Shown: piece by piece, positions 36,403 to 45,001 of the stretch
Layout: each line of letters opens with the position of its first letter
How positions within the stretch are numbered: the stretch's first letter is position 1
DNA from: Nocardioides alkalitolerans DSM 16699
GTDB taxonomy: Bacteria > Actinomycetota > Actinomycetes > Propionibacteriales > Nocardioidaceae
Reading direction: 5' to 3'
Assembly: GCF_000426525.1 (NCBI RefSeq)
Contig: NZ_KE384533.1
Span: 1,094,562-1,158,561 of the forward strand
Length of the DNA stretch: 64,000 bases
The notes under the pieces: model-generated
What the model was told of the DNA's origin: nothing
What the model saw: only the letters and a program-made list of their open reading frames with translations
Database searches by the model: none
Position numbers and translations under genes: made by a program

Positions 36403-36542
36403 GCCTCGCCGCATCGTCCCGGAACGGCCCTCGGAAGGTTCGCGGGCGGCTGGTTTCGGCGCCTGACGGGCCTGCCGTTACGCTGGCCGTCTGTCGCCTC
36501 ACGTCTTGTGCAGGCGACGCCTCGTTCGTGAAAGGTTCCTCC

Positions 36543-36644
36543 GTGGGTTCTGTCATCAAGAAGCGGCGCAAGCGTATGGCCAAGAAGAAGCACCGCAAGC
36601 TGCTCAAGAAGACGCGCGTGCAGCGTCGCAAGCTCGGCAAGTGA
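36543..36644 (+). CDS. Small ribosomal protein bS22 (AURKAIP1/COX24 family)
   Basis: 33-residue, extremely basic protein (GSVIKKRRKRMAKKKHRKLL then KKTRVQRRKLGK), nearly identical in pattern to actinobacterial bS22 (Rv0500B), a small-subunit ribosomal protein. GTG at 36543 has GAAAGG upstream. A possible -10 TACGCT lies at 36479-36484, leaving a leader of about 50 nt. Although so short, it is one of the most certain genes here. Confidence 0.95.
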   Translation: MGSVIKKRRKRMAKKKHRKLLKKTRVQRRKLGK

Positions 36645-36669
36645 GTCAGCTCCGGGCGTGAGCTAGCCG

Positions 36670-37758
36670 ATGGGCAGGGTCGTCCTCGTCACGGGTGTGT
36701 CCCGCGACCTCGGTCGTCGCTTCGCGCGAACGATCGCGGCTGACCCTGCCGTCGACCGGGTCATCGGTGTCGACGTCGTCCCCCCGCGGGGCGACATCGG
36801 CGACGTCTCGTTCGCCCGGGCCGACATCCGCACCCCCGTCATCGCGAAGGTCATCGCGAAGGAGGACGTCGACACCGTCGTCCACATGAGCGTGATCGCC
36901 TCGCCCGGCCCCAGCGGCGGACGCAACGCGATGAAGGAGCTCAACGTCATCGGCACGATGCAGCTGCTCGCTGCGTGCCAGAAGGCGGAGAGCGTCCAGC
37001 ACGTCGTCGTGAAGTCGACGACGAGCGTGTACGGCGCCAGCAGCCGCGATCCCGCGATGTTCACCGAGGCCGTCGAGCCCCGGGTCGCGCGCGGCGGCTA
37101 CGCGAAGGACGCGCAGGAGGTCGAGAGCTACGTCCGTGGCTTCGCCCGTCGGCGTCCCGACGTCCGGGTGCTGATGCTGCGGGCGGCCAACGTGATCGGT
37201 CCCTCCGTCGAGAGCCCGATGACGTCCTACCTGCGCCTGCCCGTCGTGCCGACGGTGCTGGGGTTCGACCCCCGGCTGCAGTTCCTCCTCGACGAGGACC
37301 TCCTCGCCGTCATGCGCCACGGGGCGCTCAGCGACGTCGCCGGCACCTTCAACGTGGCGGGCGACGGCGTCCTGACGCTGGCGCAGGCGATCCGCCGGAT
37401 GCAGCGCCCCACGGTCCCGCTCCCCCCGGCCGCCCTCACGGGACTCGGCCGGCTGGTGCAGCGCGTCCGGGTCGCCGAGCTCTCGCCCGAGCTCGTCGCC
37501 TTCCTCACCTACGGCCGCGGGGTCGACACGACCCGCAGCCGGGTCGAGCTGGGCTTCACCCCCACCCACACCTCGGCCGAGGCCTTCGAGGTCTTCGCCG
37601 CCGGGCTGCACCGCACCTTCGCCGCCCCCGACCGGCTGCTGGCCGCGATCGAGAGCCGGGTCGCGCCGGTGGCGACGACCCTGGCGGCACCCGTCCGTCC
37701 GGTCCCGGTCGCACCTCCGCGGCCCACCGTCGTGCCCGAGGGGGGCCAGCATGGGTGA
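36670..37758 (+). CDS. NAD-dependent epimerase/dehydratase (Rv0501-like)
   Basis: 362-residue extended short-chain dehydrogenase. The NAD-binding loop VTGVSRDLGRRFA opens the protein, followed by ADIRTP, HMSVIASPG and the active-site region STTSVYGASS with GGYAKDAQEVE (Tyr-Lys pair). It corresponds in position to Rv0501 (galE2), but actual sugar specificity is unknown. A Pro/Val-rich tail follows the domain. ATG at 36670 is 25 bp after bS22; the end overlaps the acyltransferase start by eight bases. Confidence 0.9.
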   Translation: MGRVVLVTGVSRDLGRRFARTIAADPAVDRVIGVDVVPPRGDIGDVSFARADIRTPVIAKVIAKEDVDTVVHMSVIASPGPSGGRNAMKELNVIGTMQLLAACQKAESVQHVVVKSTTSVYGASSRDPAMFTEAVEPRVARGGYAKDAQEVESYVRGFARRRPDVRVLMLRAANVIGPSVESPMTSYLRLPVVPTVLGFDPRLQFLLDEDLLAVMRHGALSDVAGTFNVAGDGVLTLAQAIRRMQRPTVPLPPAALTGLGRLVQRVRVAELSPELVAFLTYGRGVDTTRSRVELGFTPTHTSAEAFEVFAAGLHRTFAAPDRLLAAIESRVAPVATTLAAPVRPVPVAPPRPTVVPEGGQHG

Positions 37759-38905
37759 CGCCGACATCATCCCGATCGGCACGCGCGGCCGACCGGGTCG
37801 CGGCACCGGCGGCCGTCGGCCGTCGTCGGCGTCGCGGGGTCTCGCCGGCGGCACGCCGCGCCCGCCGGTCGACCCGCCCGCCGACCCGCCCGCCGGTGAC
37901 GACGACGCCCGCACCGACACCGCCGCGGAGACCGCCGGGACGTCCGCGGTCGACCGCCCTGCCGGCGGCGGCCGCGCCGCGACCACCACGCGGGACCGCG
38001 GGCCCCTGGCCGGCGTGCCGATCGGTGACTGGCTCGCGGCCTTCCAGCACGCGGCCGCCGAGCTCTTCGGCGAGGAGTCCGAGCAGCAGCTCGCGCGCTT
38101 CCTCGCGTTCCTGCGCCGCCGCGTGACCGGCGACTACGTCGTCGACGACTTCGGCTTCGACGCGGAGATGACGGAGCGCTTCTTCATCGCCGCCCTCCGC
38201 CCGATCGCCCAGAAGTGGTTCCGGGTCGAGGTGCGGGGCATCGAGAACATCCCCGCCACCGGCGGCGCGCTGGTGGTGTCGAACCACTCCGGCACCGTGC
38301 CCGTCGACGGCCTCATGACCATGGTGGCCATCCACGACCACGCCGGACGCTCCCTGCGCCCCCTCGGCGCCGACCTCGTCTTCCGGCTGCCCGTCGTCAG
38401 CACGATCGCCCGCCGCGCCGGCACCACCCTGGCCTGCAGCGAGGACGCGGAGCGCCTCCTGCGCGAGGGCGAGCTCGTCGGCGTGTGGCCCGAGGGGTTC
38501 AAGGGCATCGGCAAGCCGTTCTCGGAGCGCTACAAGCTGCAGCGGTTCGGCCGCGGCGGCTTCGTGGCCGCCGCCGTGCGCACCGGGGTGCCGATCGTGC
38601 CGCTCTCGGTCGTGGGCGCCGAGGAGATCTACCCGCTCGTCGGCAACCTGCCCTCGCTGGCGCGCCTGCTCGGGATGCCCTACGTCCCGATCACGCCGAC
38701 GTTCCCGCTGCTGGGTCCGCTCGGCCTCGTGCCGCTGCCCTCGAAGTGGATGATGGAGTTCGGCGAGCCGATCCGCACCGACGAGTACGACGCGGGCGCG
38801 GCCGACGACCCCATGCTCGTCTTCAACGTGACCGACCAGGTGCGGGAGACCATCCAGCAGACCCTCTACACGCTGCTGATGGACCGCGGCGGCGCGTTCG
38901 GCTGA
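37751..38905 (+). CDS. PlsC-like phospholipid/glycerol acyltransferase (Rv0502-like)
   Basis: 384-residue protein. The first 85 residues are Gly/Pro/Asp-rich and probably disordered. The acyltransferase domain starts near residue 150: NHSGTVPVDG is the HX4D motif variant (His, then Asp after five residues), VWPEGFKGIGKPF corresponds to the EGxxS-type block, and VPIVPLSVVGAEE follows. It probably acylates a lipid precursor at the inner membrane, but substrate is unknown. The overlap with the epimerase gene suggests a joint lipid or glycolipid role, as in the Rv0501-Rv0502 pair. Confidence 0.9.
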   Translation: MGDADIIPIGTRGRPGRGTGGRRPSSASRGLAGGTPRPPVDPPADPPAGDDDARTDTAAETAGTSAVDRPAGGGRAATTTRDRGPLAGVPIGDWLAAFQHAAAELFGEESEQQLARFLAFLRRRVTGDYVVDDFGFDAEMTERFFIAALRPIAQKWFRVEVRGIENIPATGGALVVSNHSGTVPVDGLMTMVAIHDHAGRSLRPLGADLVFRLPVVSTIARRAGTTLACSEDAERLLREGELVGVWPEGFKGIGKPFSERYKLQRFGRGGFVAAAVRTGVPIVPLSVVGAEEIYPLVGNLPSLARLLGMPYVPITPTFPLLGPLGLVPLPSKWMMEFGEPIRTDEYDAGAADDPMLVFNVTDQVRETIQQTLYTLLMDRGGAFG

Positions 38906-38954
38906 CGGTCGGGCCGGTCCGCGGCCTCGCCCGGGCGTGCCGGTCCGCGTGGCC

Positions 38955-39020
38955 GGGTAGTCCGTGACGATCTGCCGGGCGACACGCCGTACCGGACGAG
39001 CAGACCGTCACGGACTACCC
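38955..39020. repeat. Hairpin element related to copies 1 and 2
   Basis: Inverted repeat with 20-nt arms (38955-38974 and 39001-39020, one mismatch) and a 26-nt loop. The arm begins GGGTAGTCCGTGACG, matching the outer half of the 61-nt hairpins at 15431 and 16713, which read GTAGTCCCTGACG. It lies between the convergent acyltransferase and DUF5667 genes. Confidence 0.85.
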
Positions 39021-39088
39021 CGCCCGGGCGGCGTCGCTTCCTCGCTCACGTGCGGCGCAGCACCGCCGGGCCGGCGGACAGGAACCGC

Positions 39089-40282
39089 TCAGCGGCCGAG
39101 GCCGAGGAGCTGGTCGAGCGTCTGGGTGAGGGGCGACGTGAGCTGATCGAGGGGCTCCTGCAGCGGGCCGGTGAGGCCGGTGACGCCCTCGACGAGCCCG
39201 CTCGTGCCGCCGCTGCCCGAGCCGGACGGGGGCAGGATCGGCGGGACGTCGGGCAGGGTCGGGGACGTCTGCGGCGGCGTCGTCGGGCTGGGCGTGGACG
39301 GCGCCGGGGTGTCGCCGCTCGGGGCCTCGGACTCGGCGGGCGGCGCCTCGATCGGCGCCGGGTCGGTGCCGCCGGGTCCGCTGATGCTGCCGGGCGGGAG
39401 GTCGGCGAGGTCGAGGGTCGGGAGCTCGGGGAGCTCGCCCGCCTCGTCGGCGAGCGCGGCGGCAGCGCTCAGCGACAGCGGCAGCTCGAGCGGGTCGTCG
39501 CCGCAGGCGGCGCACTGGGCGAGCGCCTGCTCGTCGATCGCGACCAGGGCCGCCACGGCGTCGGCGAACGCCGCCTCCGCGTCGTCGCCCACCTGGGACT
39601 GCAGGCCCGACAGCGCGGCGATGCTCTCGGACACGAACGAGCGGACCTGGACGACGGGCGCGGTGTGACCGCTGTCGGCGGCGGCGCCGAGCAGGAGCGC
39701 GGCGGCGTCGTCGGCCTGGTCGGTGAAGGTCTCGAGCGAGCCGGGCACCTGCGCCCGGCTGGACGCCTCGTCGCGGGCGACGAGGCCCTCGACCTCGGCG
39801 AGGCGCTGGGCGGCGTGGCGCAGCGTCACCGTGCCCTTGGCCTCGTCGGTGAGGCTGATCGTGCCGCGGGCGCCCTCGAGCGCCCGCTTCACCGGGTAGA
39901 GGGAGTCACCGGGCAGGGCGTCCTGCGCGGCGTACGCCATCGTGCTCGAGGTGCCGGCGATCACCACGGCCGCGGCGACGGCGGCCACGCGGCGCTGGCG
40001 GCGCGGGGTCGCGTGCACGGGCAGGCGGAGGCGGTCGTCGTCGGCGGGGGCGGCGGCGGGCACGAGGGCGGTGTCGGCCTCGGCCATGAGGAGGGCGCGG
40101 AGGTCGCGGCTGAAGTCGGGGCGCGGCGACGCGGCCGTCGTCGCCGCCTCGGCGCGCAGCTGGGCGACGACGTCGAGGAGCGGTGCGAGCTCGGGAGCGG
40201 CCGGCGTCGTGCCGGAGGCACGGCGGGAGACCGCGGCGTCGAGCTCCTCGGCGCGGCGGCGAGCCGTGGGGAGGACGATCAT
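39089..40282 (-). CDS. DUF5667 single-pass membrane protein, possible anti-sigma partner
   Basis: 397-residue protein. The cytoplasmic N-terminal ~105 residues include a helical region (LAPLLDVVAQLRAEA...FSRDLRALLMAEA), one membrane helix follows (VAAVAAAVVIAGTSSTMAYAA), then the DUF5667 domain starting ALPGDSLYPVKRALEGARG, a pair of Cys (CAACGDDP) and a long Pro/Ser/Thr-rich extracellular tail. It follows the ECF sigma gene with a 100-bp gap. In Streptomyces the equivalent position downstream of bldN holds the membrane anti-sigma factor RsbN; the topology fits, but the anti-sigma role is inference. ATG at 40282. Confidence 0.82.
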   Translation of the reverse strand: MIVLPTARRRAEELDAAVSRRASGTTPAAPELAPLLDVVAQLRAEAATTAASPRPDFSRDLRALLMAEADTALVPAAAPADDDRLRLPVHATPRRQRRVAAVAAAVVIAGTSSTMAYAAQDALPGDSLYPVKRALEGARGTISLTDEAKGTVTLRHAAQRLAEVEGLVARDEASSRAQVPGSLETFTDQADDAAALLLGAAADSGHTAPVVQVRSFVSESIAALSGLQSQVGDDAEAAFADAVAALVAIDEQALAQCAACGDDPLELPLSLSAAAALADEAGELPELPTLDLADLPPGSISGPGGTDPAPIEAPPAESEAPSGDTPAPSTPSPTTPPQTSPTLPDVPPILPPSGSGSGGTSGLVEGVTGLTGPLQEPLDQLTSPLTQTLDQLLGLGR

Positions 40283-40382
40283 GCGGGTGTTCCTGTCGGT
40301 TCGGTGGCCCTGCCCGTGGGAGGGGCGGACAGGTGCACTGTCCACCCCAACGAGGTCCGGGAACCCGAGGTTACGGTCGTCG

Positions 40383-41201
40383 TCACGGCTCTCTGATCCC
40401 GTCCGGCATCAGCTTCGCCAGGTTGCGGACGCCGCGCAGCTGCAGCTGCTTCACGGCCCCCTCGCTGCGCTCGAGCGCAGCGGCGGTCTCGGCGATGCTG
40501 AGCCCCTGGAGGAAGCGCATGACGAGGCAGTCCTGCTGCTCCTGGGGGATGCGTCCGAGGGCCTCCATGAGGATCTCGTTCGTCAGCGAGGCGAGGACCT
40601 CGGACTCGGGCCCCTCGTCGTGTCCGTCGTCGTGGACGCCCATGTCCTCGACCGTGTGCTCGAGGCGGGTGCGCCCCGCCTTGAAGTGGTCGGTGGTGAG
40701 GTTGCGCGCGATCGTCATCAGCCACGCGCCGAAGTCACGGCCCTGCCAGCGGAAGTCGCCCATGCGGCGCAGCGCGCGGAAGAACGTCTCCGACGTCAGG
40801 TCCTCGGCCAGCGGCACGGAGCGCGTGCGGTAGTAGAGGAAGCGGTAGACCGCGCCGTGGTAGTGGTCGTAGAGCAGCCCGAACGCGTCCTTGTCGCCGC
40901 CGCGGGCGAGCTCGACCAGGGCGATCAGGCGCTGCTGCTCCTCGGGGGAGTCCTCCGACGAGACCGCCTCGCCCGCGTCGTCCTGCGGGTCGTCGCCGGC
41001 CGGGCCCGTGGCCGTGCCGCCGGTGCCGCTCGTGCCGGCCTCGGTCGCTGCCGTGCCGGTGCCGTGCGTGGGGTCCGAGACCATCGTCGCGAGCACGACG
41101 CCGCCGGCGGGCACGACCAGGTGCTGCGGCGTCAACGCGTCGGCGACCAGCGCGCGCAACGCATCGAGGCCGCGCGCAGCGGCGTGCGTCTCCCAGCCCA
41201 T
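40383..41201 (-). CDS. ECF sigma factor, BldN-like, with N-terminal extension
   Basis: 272-residue extracytoplasmic-function sigma factor. Region 2 is YDHYHGAVYRFLYYRTRS followed by LAEDLTSETFFRALRR; region 4 is LGRIPQEQQDCLVMRFLQGL and IAETAAALERSEGAVKQLQL. About 85 residues precede region 2, beginning GWETHAAARGLDALRALVAD; Streptomyces BldN carries a comparable pro-sequence removed on activation. ATG at 41201 has GGGGAGGG eight bases upstream, which supports the long form. Location next to rex-hem and a HAD gene parallels the bldN locus. Probable target: developmental or envelope genes. Confidence 0.9.
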   Translation of the reverse strand: MGWETHAAARGLDALRALVADALTPQHLVVPAGGVVLATMVSDPTHGTGTAATEAGTSGTGGTATGPAGDDPQDDAGEAVSSEDSPEEQQRLIALVELARGGDKDAFGLLYDHYHGAVYRFLYYRTRSVPLAEDLTSETFFRALRRMGDFRWQGRDFGAWLMTIARNLTTDHFKAGRTRLEHTVEDMGVHDDGHDEGPESEVLASLTNEILMEALGRIPQEQQDCLVMRFLQGLSIAETAAALERSEGAVKQLQLRGVRNLAKLMPDGIREP

Positions 41202-41354
41202 CCCGTGCCCTCCCCAGCCCTCTCCCCAGAGGCATCCGGCCCAGGTTAGGCCGCGTGCGACACCTTGTGAACCGTTATCGGCAAACCATCGCGCCAGCGA
41301 AGGGAAACGGGCCGGACCGGCGCGAGACGGGCGTGGGGCAGGACCGGGGGAGCG

Positions 41355-42302
41355 TCAGCGCCGGACGCCGCGCAGCGCCACGCCTGCCGCGACGGCCCCC
41401 GTGACCGCGCCGGCCGTCGCCCCCACGAGCAGGCCGGCGCGCGCCGCCTTGCGTCCCGTGCGGTAGTCCCGGGTGCGCCAGCCGCGGGCGCGGGCGTGGG
41501 CACGCAGGCGGGCGTCGGGGTTGATCGCGCACGGGTCGCCGACGAGCTCGAGCAGCGGCAGGTCGTTGGCCGAGTCCGAGTACGCCGAGCAGCGGGCCAG
41601 GTCGAGGCCCTCGCGCTCGGCGAGCGCCACCACCGCCTCGCGCTTGGCCGGGCCGTGCAGCAGCTCGCCGACGAGGCGGCCGGTGTAGACGCCGTCGACG
41701 TGCTCCGCGACCGTGCCCAGCGCCCCGGTGAGGCCGAGCCGGCGCGCGATGATCGTGGCGATCTCGATGGGCGCCGCCGTGACGAGCCACACGCGCTGGC
41801 CCTCGTCGAGGTGCATCTGCGCCAGCGCCCGCGTGCCGGGCCAGATCTTCGCCGCCATGGCCTCGTCGAAGATCTCCTCCCCGAGCGACTCGAGCTCGCC
41901 CACGGTGTGGCCGGCGATGAAGCCGAGCGCGGAGCTGCGGGCGTCGGCCACGTGCTCCGGGTCCTCCACGCCGGCGAAGCGGAAGTAGGCCTGCTTCCAC
42001 GCGGCGCCCAGGATCTGGCGGGTCGTGAAGAACTCGCGGCGGTGCAGCCCCAGGGCGAAGTGGAAGATGCTCGCGCCCTGCATGAGCGTGTTGTCGACGT
42101 CGAAGAACGCGGCCGTCGTCGGGTCGCGGCGCACGTCGAGGGCGGACTCCACCTCCGCAGCGGCCGCCGAGGCCTCGCCCGCGAGCCGCGAGCGACGCTT
42201 GAGGTCGGGCGCGCGTCGTACGCCCGCCGGCCGCGACTCCGGTCGCTCGGCGGGCGCCGTGAGGGGATCGGCGCGGGGGTCCTCGTCGTCGAGGTGGGGC
42301 AC
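41355..42302 (-). CDS. HAD-IB family phosphatase with C-terminal membrane segment
   Basis: 315-residue protein of the SerB-like HAD-IB group (compare Rv0505c). Motif I AFFDVDNTLMQGASIFH, motif II Thr/Ser in LVTAAPIEIA, Lys in HGPAKREAV, and motif IV AYSDSANDLPLLELVG are complete. A 60-residue variable N-terminus precedes motif I, and a Gly/Ala-rich hydrophobic C-terminus (LLVGATAGAVTGAVAAGVAL) may be a membrane anchor. GTG at 42302 follows TAGGCT by seven bases. Relatives are annotated as phosphoserine or acyl-glycerol-phosphate phosphatases; substrate unknown. Probably first gene of the minus-strand set with the sigma factor. Confidence 0.87.
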   Translation of the reverse strand: MPHLDDEDPRADPLTAPAERPESRPAGVRRAPDLKRRSRLAGEASAAAAEVESALDVRRDPTTAAFFDVDNTLMQGASIFHFALGLHRREFFTTRQILGAAWKQAYFRFAGVEDPEHVADARSSALGFIAGHTVGELESLGEEIFDEAMAAKIWPGTRALAQMHLDEGQRVWLVTAAPIEIATIIARRLGLTGALGTVAEHVDGVYTGRLVGELLHGPAKREAVVALAEREGLDLARCSAYSDSANDLPLLELVGDPCAINPDARLRAHARARGWRTRDYRTGRKAARAGLLVGATAGAVTGAVAAGVALRGVRR

Positions 42303-42387
42303 GGGGCAGAGCCTAGACCGATCTGCGGGCCCGGGTGGGCCACGTCACGCCCGGCCCGGGGTCAGGGGCGTGTGGAAGGATCGACGC

Positions 42388-44052
42388 ATGTCGTCGGAAG
42401 CACAGCCGGCCTCGGTCGCCGACCTCCTCGCCCTCGGTGCCGCGCGCACGCCCGACCGCCCGCTCCTGACCTTCCCCGGCGCTGCCGGTGGGGCCGCGGA
42501 CGACGGCGCGGGTCGCCGCGAGCTGACCTGGGCGGAGCTCGACGCCGAGGTCGACCGGGTCGCCACCGGGCTGGGCGACGCCGGTCTCGTCGCCGGCTAC
42601 CGGGTGATGGTCGTGATGACCAACCGGGTCGAGCTGGTCGTCACCTACCTCGCGCTGCTGCGGGCCCAGGTGGTCGCCGTACCGGTCGACCCCCGCCTGC
42701 CCGCCGACGAGCTGGCCCGTCGACTGCGGTCCACCGGGGCACGGCTGGTCGTGGCCGACGGCCCGTCCGCCGACGCCGTCCGCGAGGCCGTCGCCACCCT
42801 CGCCGACCCGGCCGACACCGCTCCCCGGGTGGTCGTGGTGGGGGAGGAGTCCTACGAGCAGCTGCGGGCGACCGGCGTACGGCGTGCGCTGCCCGTGCGC
42901 GACCCCGAGGCGCTCTCGGTGCTCCTCCACACCGGCGACGCGGGCGGCGAGGCGGTCGCCGCGATGCTGACCCACCGCGCCCAGCTCGCGAACCTCCGCC
43001 AGGTCGGCGCCGTCGATCCTCCCCTGATGCGCGCCGACGACGTGGTCCTCGGCGTCCTGCCGCTCTTCCACGTCTACGGGCTCAACGCCGTGCTCGGCGG
43101 GGTCCTGCACGCGGGCGCGCGGCTGGTGCTCGCGACCGCGGGCGAGCCGCGGGAGATGCTCGAGCTCGTACGGCGCGAGGCCGTCACCGTCGTGCCCGTG
43201 GCCCCGGCGGTGTTCCGGCACTGGCTGGCGCAGCCCGACCTCGCCGAGCTGATGGCCGGCGTCCACGCGGTCGTCTCGGGGTCGTCGACGGTGCCGCCGC
43301 CGGTCGTGGCCGAGTTCACCGACCGCACCGGCCTCCCCGTGCACCAGGGCTACGGCCTGACCGAGGCGGCCCCCGTCGTCACCTCGACGCTCGTGCGCCC
43401 CCCGGAGGACGCCGCGGCCTCCGCCCGCCAGGACGACGGCCTCGGGGGCGGCCTCGACGACGGAGGGTCCGCCTGGTCGGTCGGCACCCCGGTGCCGGGC
43501 GTCGAGCTGCGCATCGTCGACGACGCGGGCGGTCCCGCCGCGCCGGGCGACCCCGGGCACATCGAGATCCGCGGCGACAACCTCTTCAGCGGCTACTGGC
43601 CCGACGGCCACGACGGTCCCCGCGACGACGGCTGGTGGTCCACCGGCGACGTCGGCCTGCTCGACGGTGCCGGCGGCCTGCAGCTCGTCGACCGCGCGAG
43701 CGAGACCCTCACGGTCTCGGGCTTCACCGTCTACCCCGTCGAGATCGAGCAGGTGCTGCGCGAGGTGCCGGGCGTGGCCGAGAGCGCCGTGATCGGCGTC
43801 GACGGCGACGACGGCCGCACCGCGGTCGTCGCCTACCTGCGCCCGGACGACGCCGCCCTCCTCGACGACGCGGGCGCCCGCGACGCCCTCGTGCAGCGGG
43901 CCGACGGCCACGCCGCCGCGGCGCTGGCGCCGTTCAAGCGGCCCACCCGCCTCGAGGTCGTCGCCACGCTGCCGCGCACCTCCACCGGCAAGGTGCGCAA
44001 GGGCCGTCTCCGCGTGCTCGAGCGTCGCCGCGCCCTGGAGCTGCTCGAGTGA
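42388..44052 (+). CDS. AMP-dependent acyl-CoA synthetase-like protein with degenerate P-loop
   Basis: 554-residue ANL-superfamily adenylate-forming enzyme. A5 (HQGYGLTEAAPV), A7 (WWSTGDVG), A8 (RASETLTVSGFTVYPVEIEQ) and the A10 lysine (STGKVRKG, Lys535) are well conserved. In contrast the A3 phosphate-binding loop, normally TSGTTGxPKG, reads HTGDAGGEAVAAMLTHR from about residue 181 and lacks the Thr/Lys pattern. So it may still bind an acyl substrate, but ATP use is uncertain. GGAAGGA precedes the ATG at 42388. Overlaps the glutaredoxin-like gene by four bases (GTGA). Confidence 0.88.
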   Translation: MSSEAQPASVADLLALGAARTPDRPLLTFPGAAGGAADDGAGRRELTWAELDAEVDRVATGLGDAGLVAGYRVMVVMTNRVELVVTYLALLRAQVVAVPVDPRLPADELARRLRSTGARLVVADGPSADAVREAVATLADPADTAPRVVVVGEESYEQLRATGVRRALPVRDPEALSVLLHTGDAGGEAVAAMLTHRAQLANLRQVGAVDPPLMRADDVVLGVLPLFHVYGLNAVLGGVLHAGARLVLATAGEPREMLELVRREAVTVVPVAPAVFRHWLAQPDLAELMAGVHAVVSGSSTVPPPVVAEFTDRTGLPVHQGYGLTEAAPVVTSTLVRPPEDAAASARQDDGLGGGLDDGGSAWSVGTPVPGVELRIVDDAGGPAAPGDPGHIEIRGDNLFSGYWPDGHDGPRDDGWWSTGDVGLLDGAGGLQLVDRASETLTVSGFTVYPVEIEQVLREVPGVAESAVIGVDGDDGRTAVVAYLRPDDAALLDDAGARDALVQRADGHAAAALAPFKRPTRLEVVATLPRTSTGKVRKGRLRVLERRRALELLE

Positions 44053-44345
44053 GCGCGACCGACCCCGCGGGGTCCGGCGACGACGCCCCCGCGCGGGTGA
44101 CCCTGTTCGGCCGCGAGGGGTGCCACCTCTGCGAGGAGGCGCGCGCCGTCGTCGCCCGCGTCTGCGCCGACCTGGGCGAGCGGTTCGTCGAGGTCGACAT
44201 CGACGAGGACGACGAGGCCACCACCGCCGCCGGCGTGCTCGACGACGAGATCCCCGTGACCTTCGTCGACGGCCGCCAGCACGACTTCTGGCGGGTCGAC
44301 GAGACCCGGCTGCGAGCGGCGCTGGCGGTCCGACCGGGCGACTGA
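44049..44345 (+). CDS. Glutaredoxin-like (DUF836) thiol protein
   Basis: 98-residue thioredoxin-fold protein with the redox motif GREGCHLCEEA (CxxC with an unusual His-Leu pair) and the cis-Pro IPVTFVDGR. Equivalent proteins (Rv0508) precede hemA in mycobacteria, as this one does at a distance. GTG at 44049 overlaps the ligase stop. Could reduce mixed disulfides with mycothiol or act as a small oxidoreductase; partner unknown. Confidence 0.88.
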   Translation: MSATDPAGSGDDAPARVTLFGREGCHLCEEARAVVARVCADLGERFVEVDIDEDDEATTAAGVLDDEIPVTFVDGRQHDFWRVDETRLRAALAVRPGD

Positions 44346-44380
44346 GCCCCGCCGCCCCGGGCCGCCTATCATCGGCCCCC

Positions 44381-45001
44381 ATGCCCGGGAACGCGCGTGC
44401 CGACGAGGCACCTGACACGTCGGCGGTCGACCGACCCCGCGGGCGACGTCGTTCGGCGCTGCTCGCCGCCGCGCTCCTCCTCGCCCTCGTCGTGGCCAGC
44501 GCCCTCGGGAGCTCCTTCGGGCGGGCCGACCCGACCGGCAGCTACCGGCCGGAGCTGGTGGGCGACACGATCAAGGACGGCTGCTACCCGCTCCCGGGCG
44601 GCGCGCAGCTCGGCTTCCCCTACGTGGTGCGCACCGACGGCGACGTCGTCGGGGCAGACGGGCCGCGCCGCCACCTGGTGCTGCACTGGTCGGAGGTCGA
44701 CCGCGACGAGGTGGTCGCCGGCCTCGAGTCCGCCTTCGCCGAGGTCGGCCTCACCGACGCGACCCGGTCCGACGACGGCACCCTGACGCTGGCCGGCACC
44801 GTCGACGGCGCGCCCGTCGAGGTGCGCGCCACGCTCACCGACATCGACAACCCGTCGCCCGACCCGATCGTGCGCGGCCGGGTCGAGCTCGACCTGCCCG
44901 TCGCCGAGCGCGCCCCGGACGCCCCGGCGACCTGCGACGACAAGTTCACGACCAAGCGGTTCCCCACGGGTCCCGAGCGCCACGACGGAGACGCCCTGTG
45001 A
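44381..45001 (+). CDS. Membrane-anchored hypothetical protein
   Basis: 206-residue protein not recognised as a known family. A basic N-terminus is followed by one membrane helix (LLAAALLLALVVASALG) and an extracytoplasmic domain of about 160 residues with two Cys (GCYPLPG; ATCDDKF) that could pair. ATG at 44381 lies eight bases after TATCAT (44367-44372), so leaderless. Its stop overlaps the GTG of the glycosyltransferase-like membrane protein, implying a shared envelope function. Confidence 0.78.
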   Translation: MPGNARADEAPDTSAVDRPRGRRRSALLAAALLLALVVASALGSSFGRADPTGSYRPELVGDTIKDGCYPLPGGAQLGFPYVVRTDGDVVGADGPRRHLVLHWSEVDRDEVVAGLESAFAEVGLTDATRSDDGTLTLAGTVDGAPVEVRATLTDIDNPSPDPIVRGRVELDLPVAERAPDAPATCDDKFTTKRFPTGPERHDGDAL

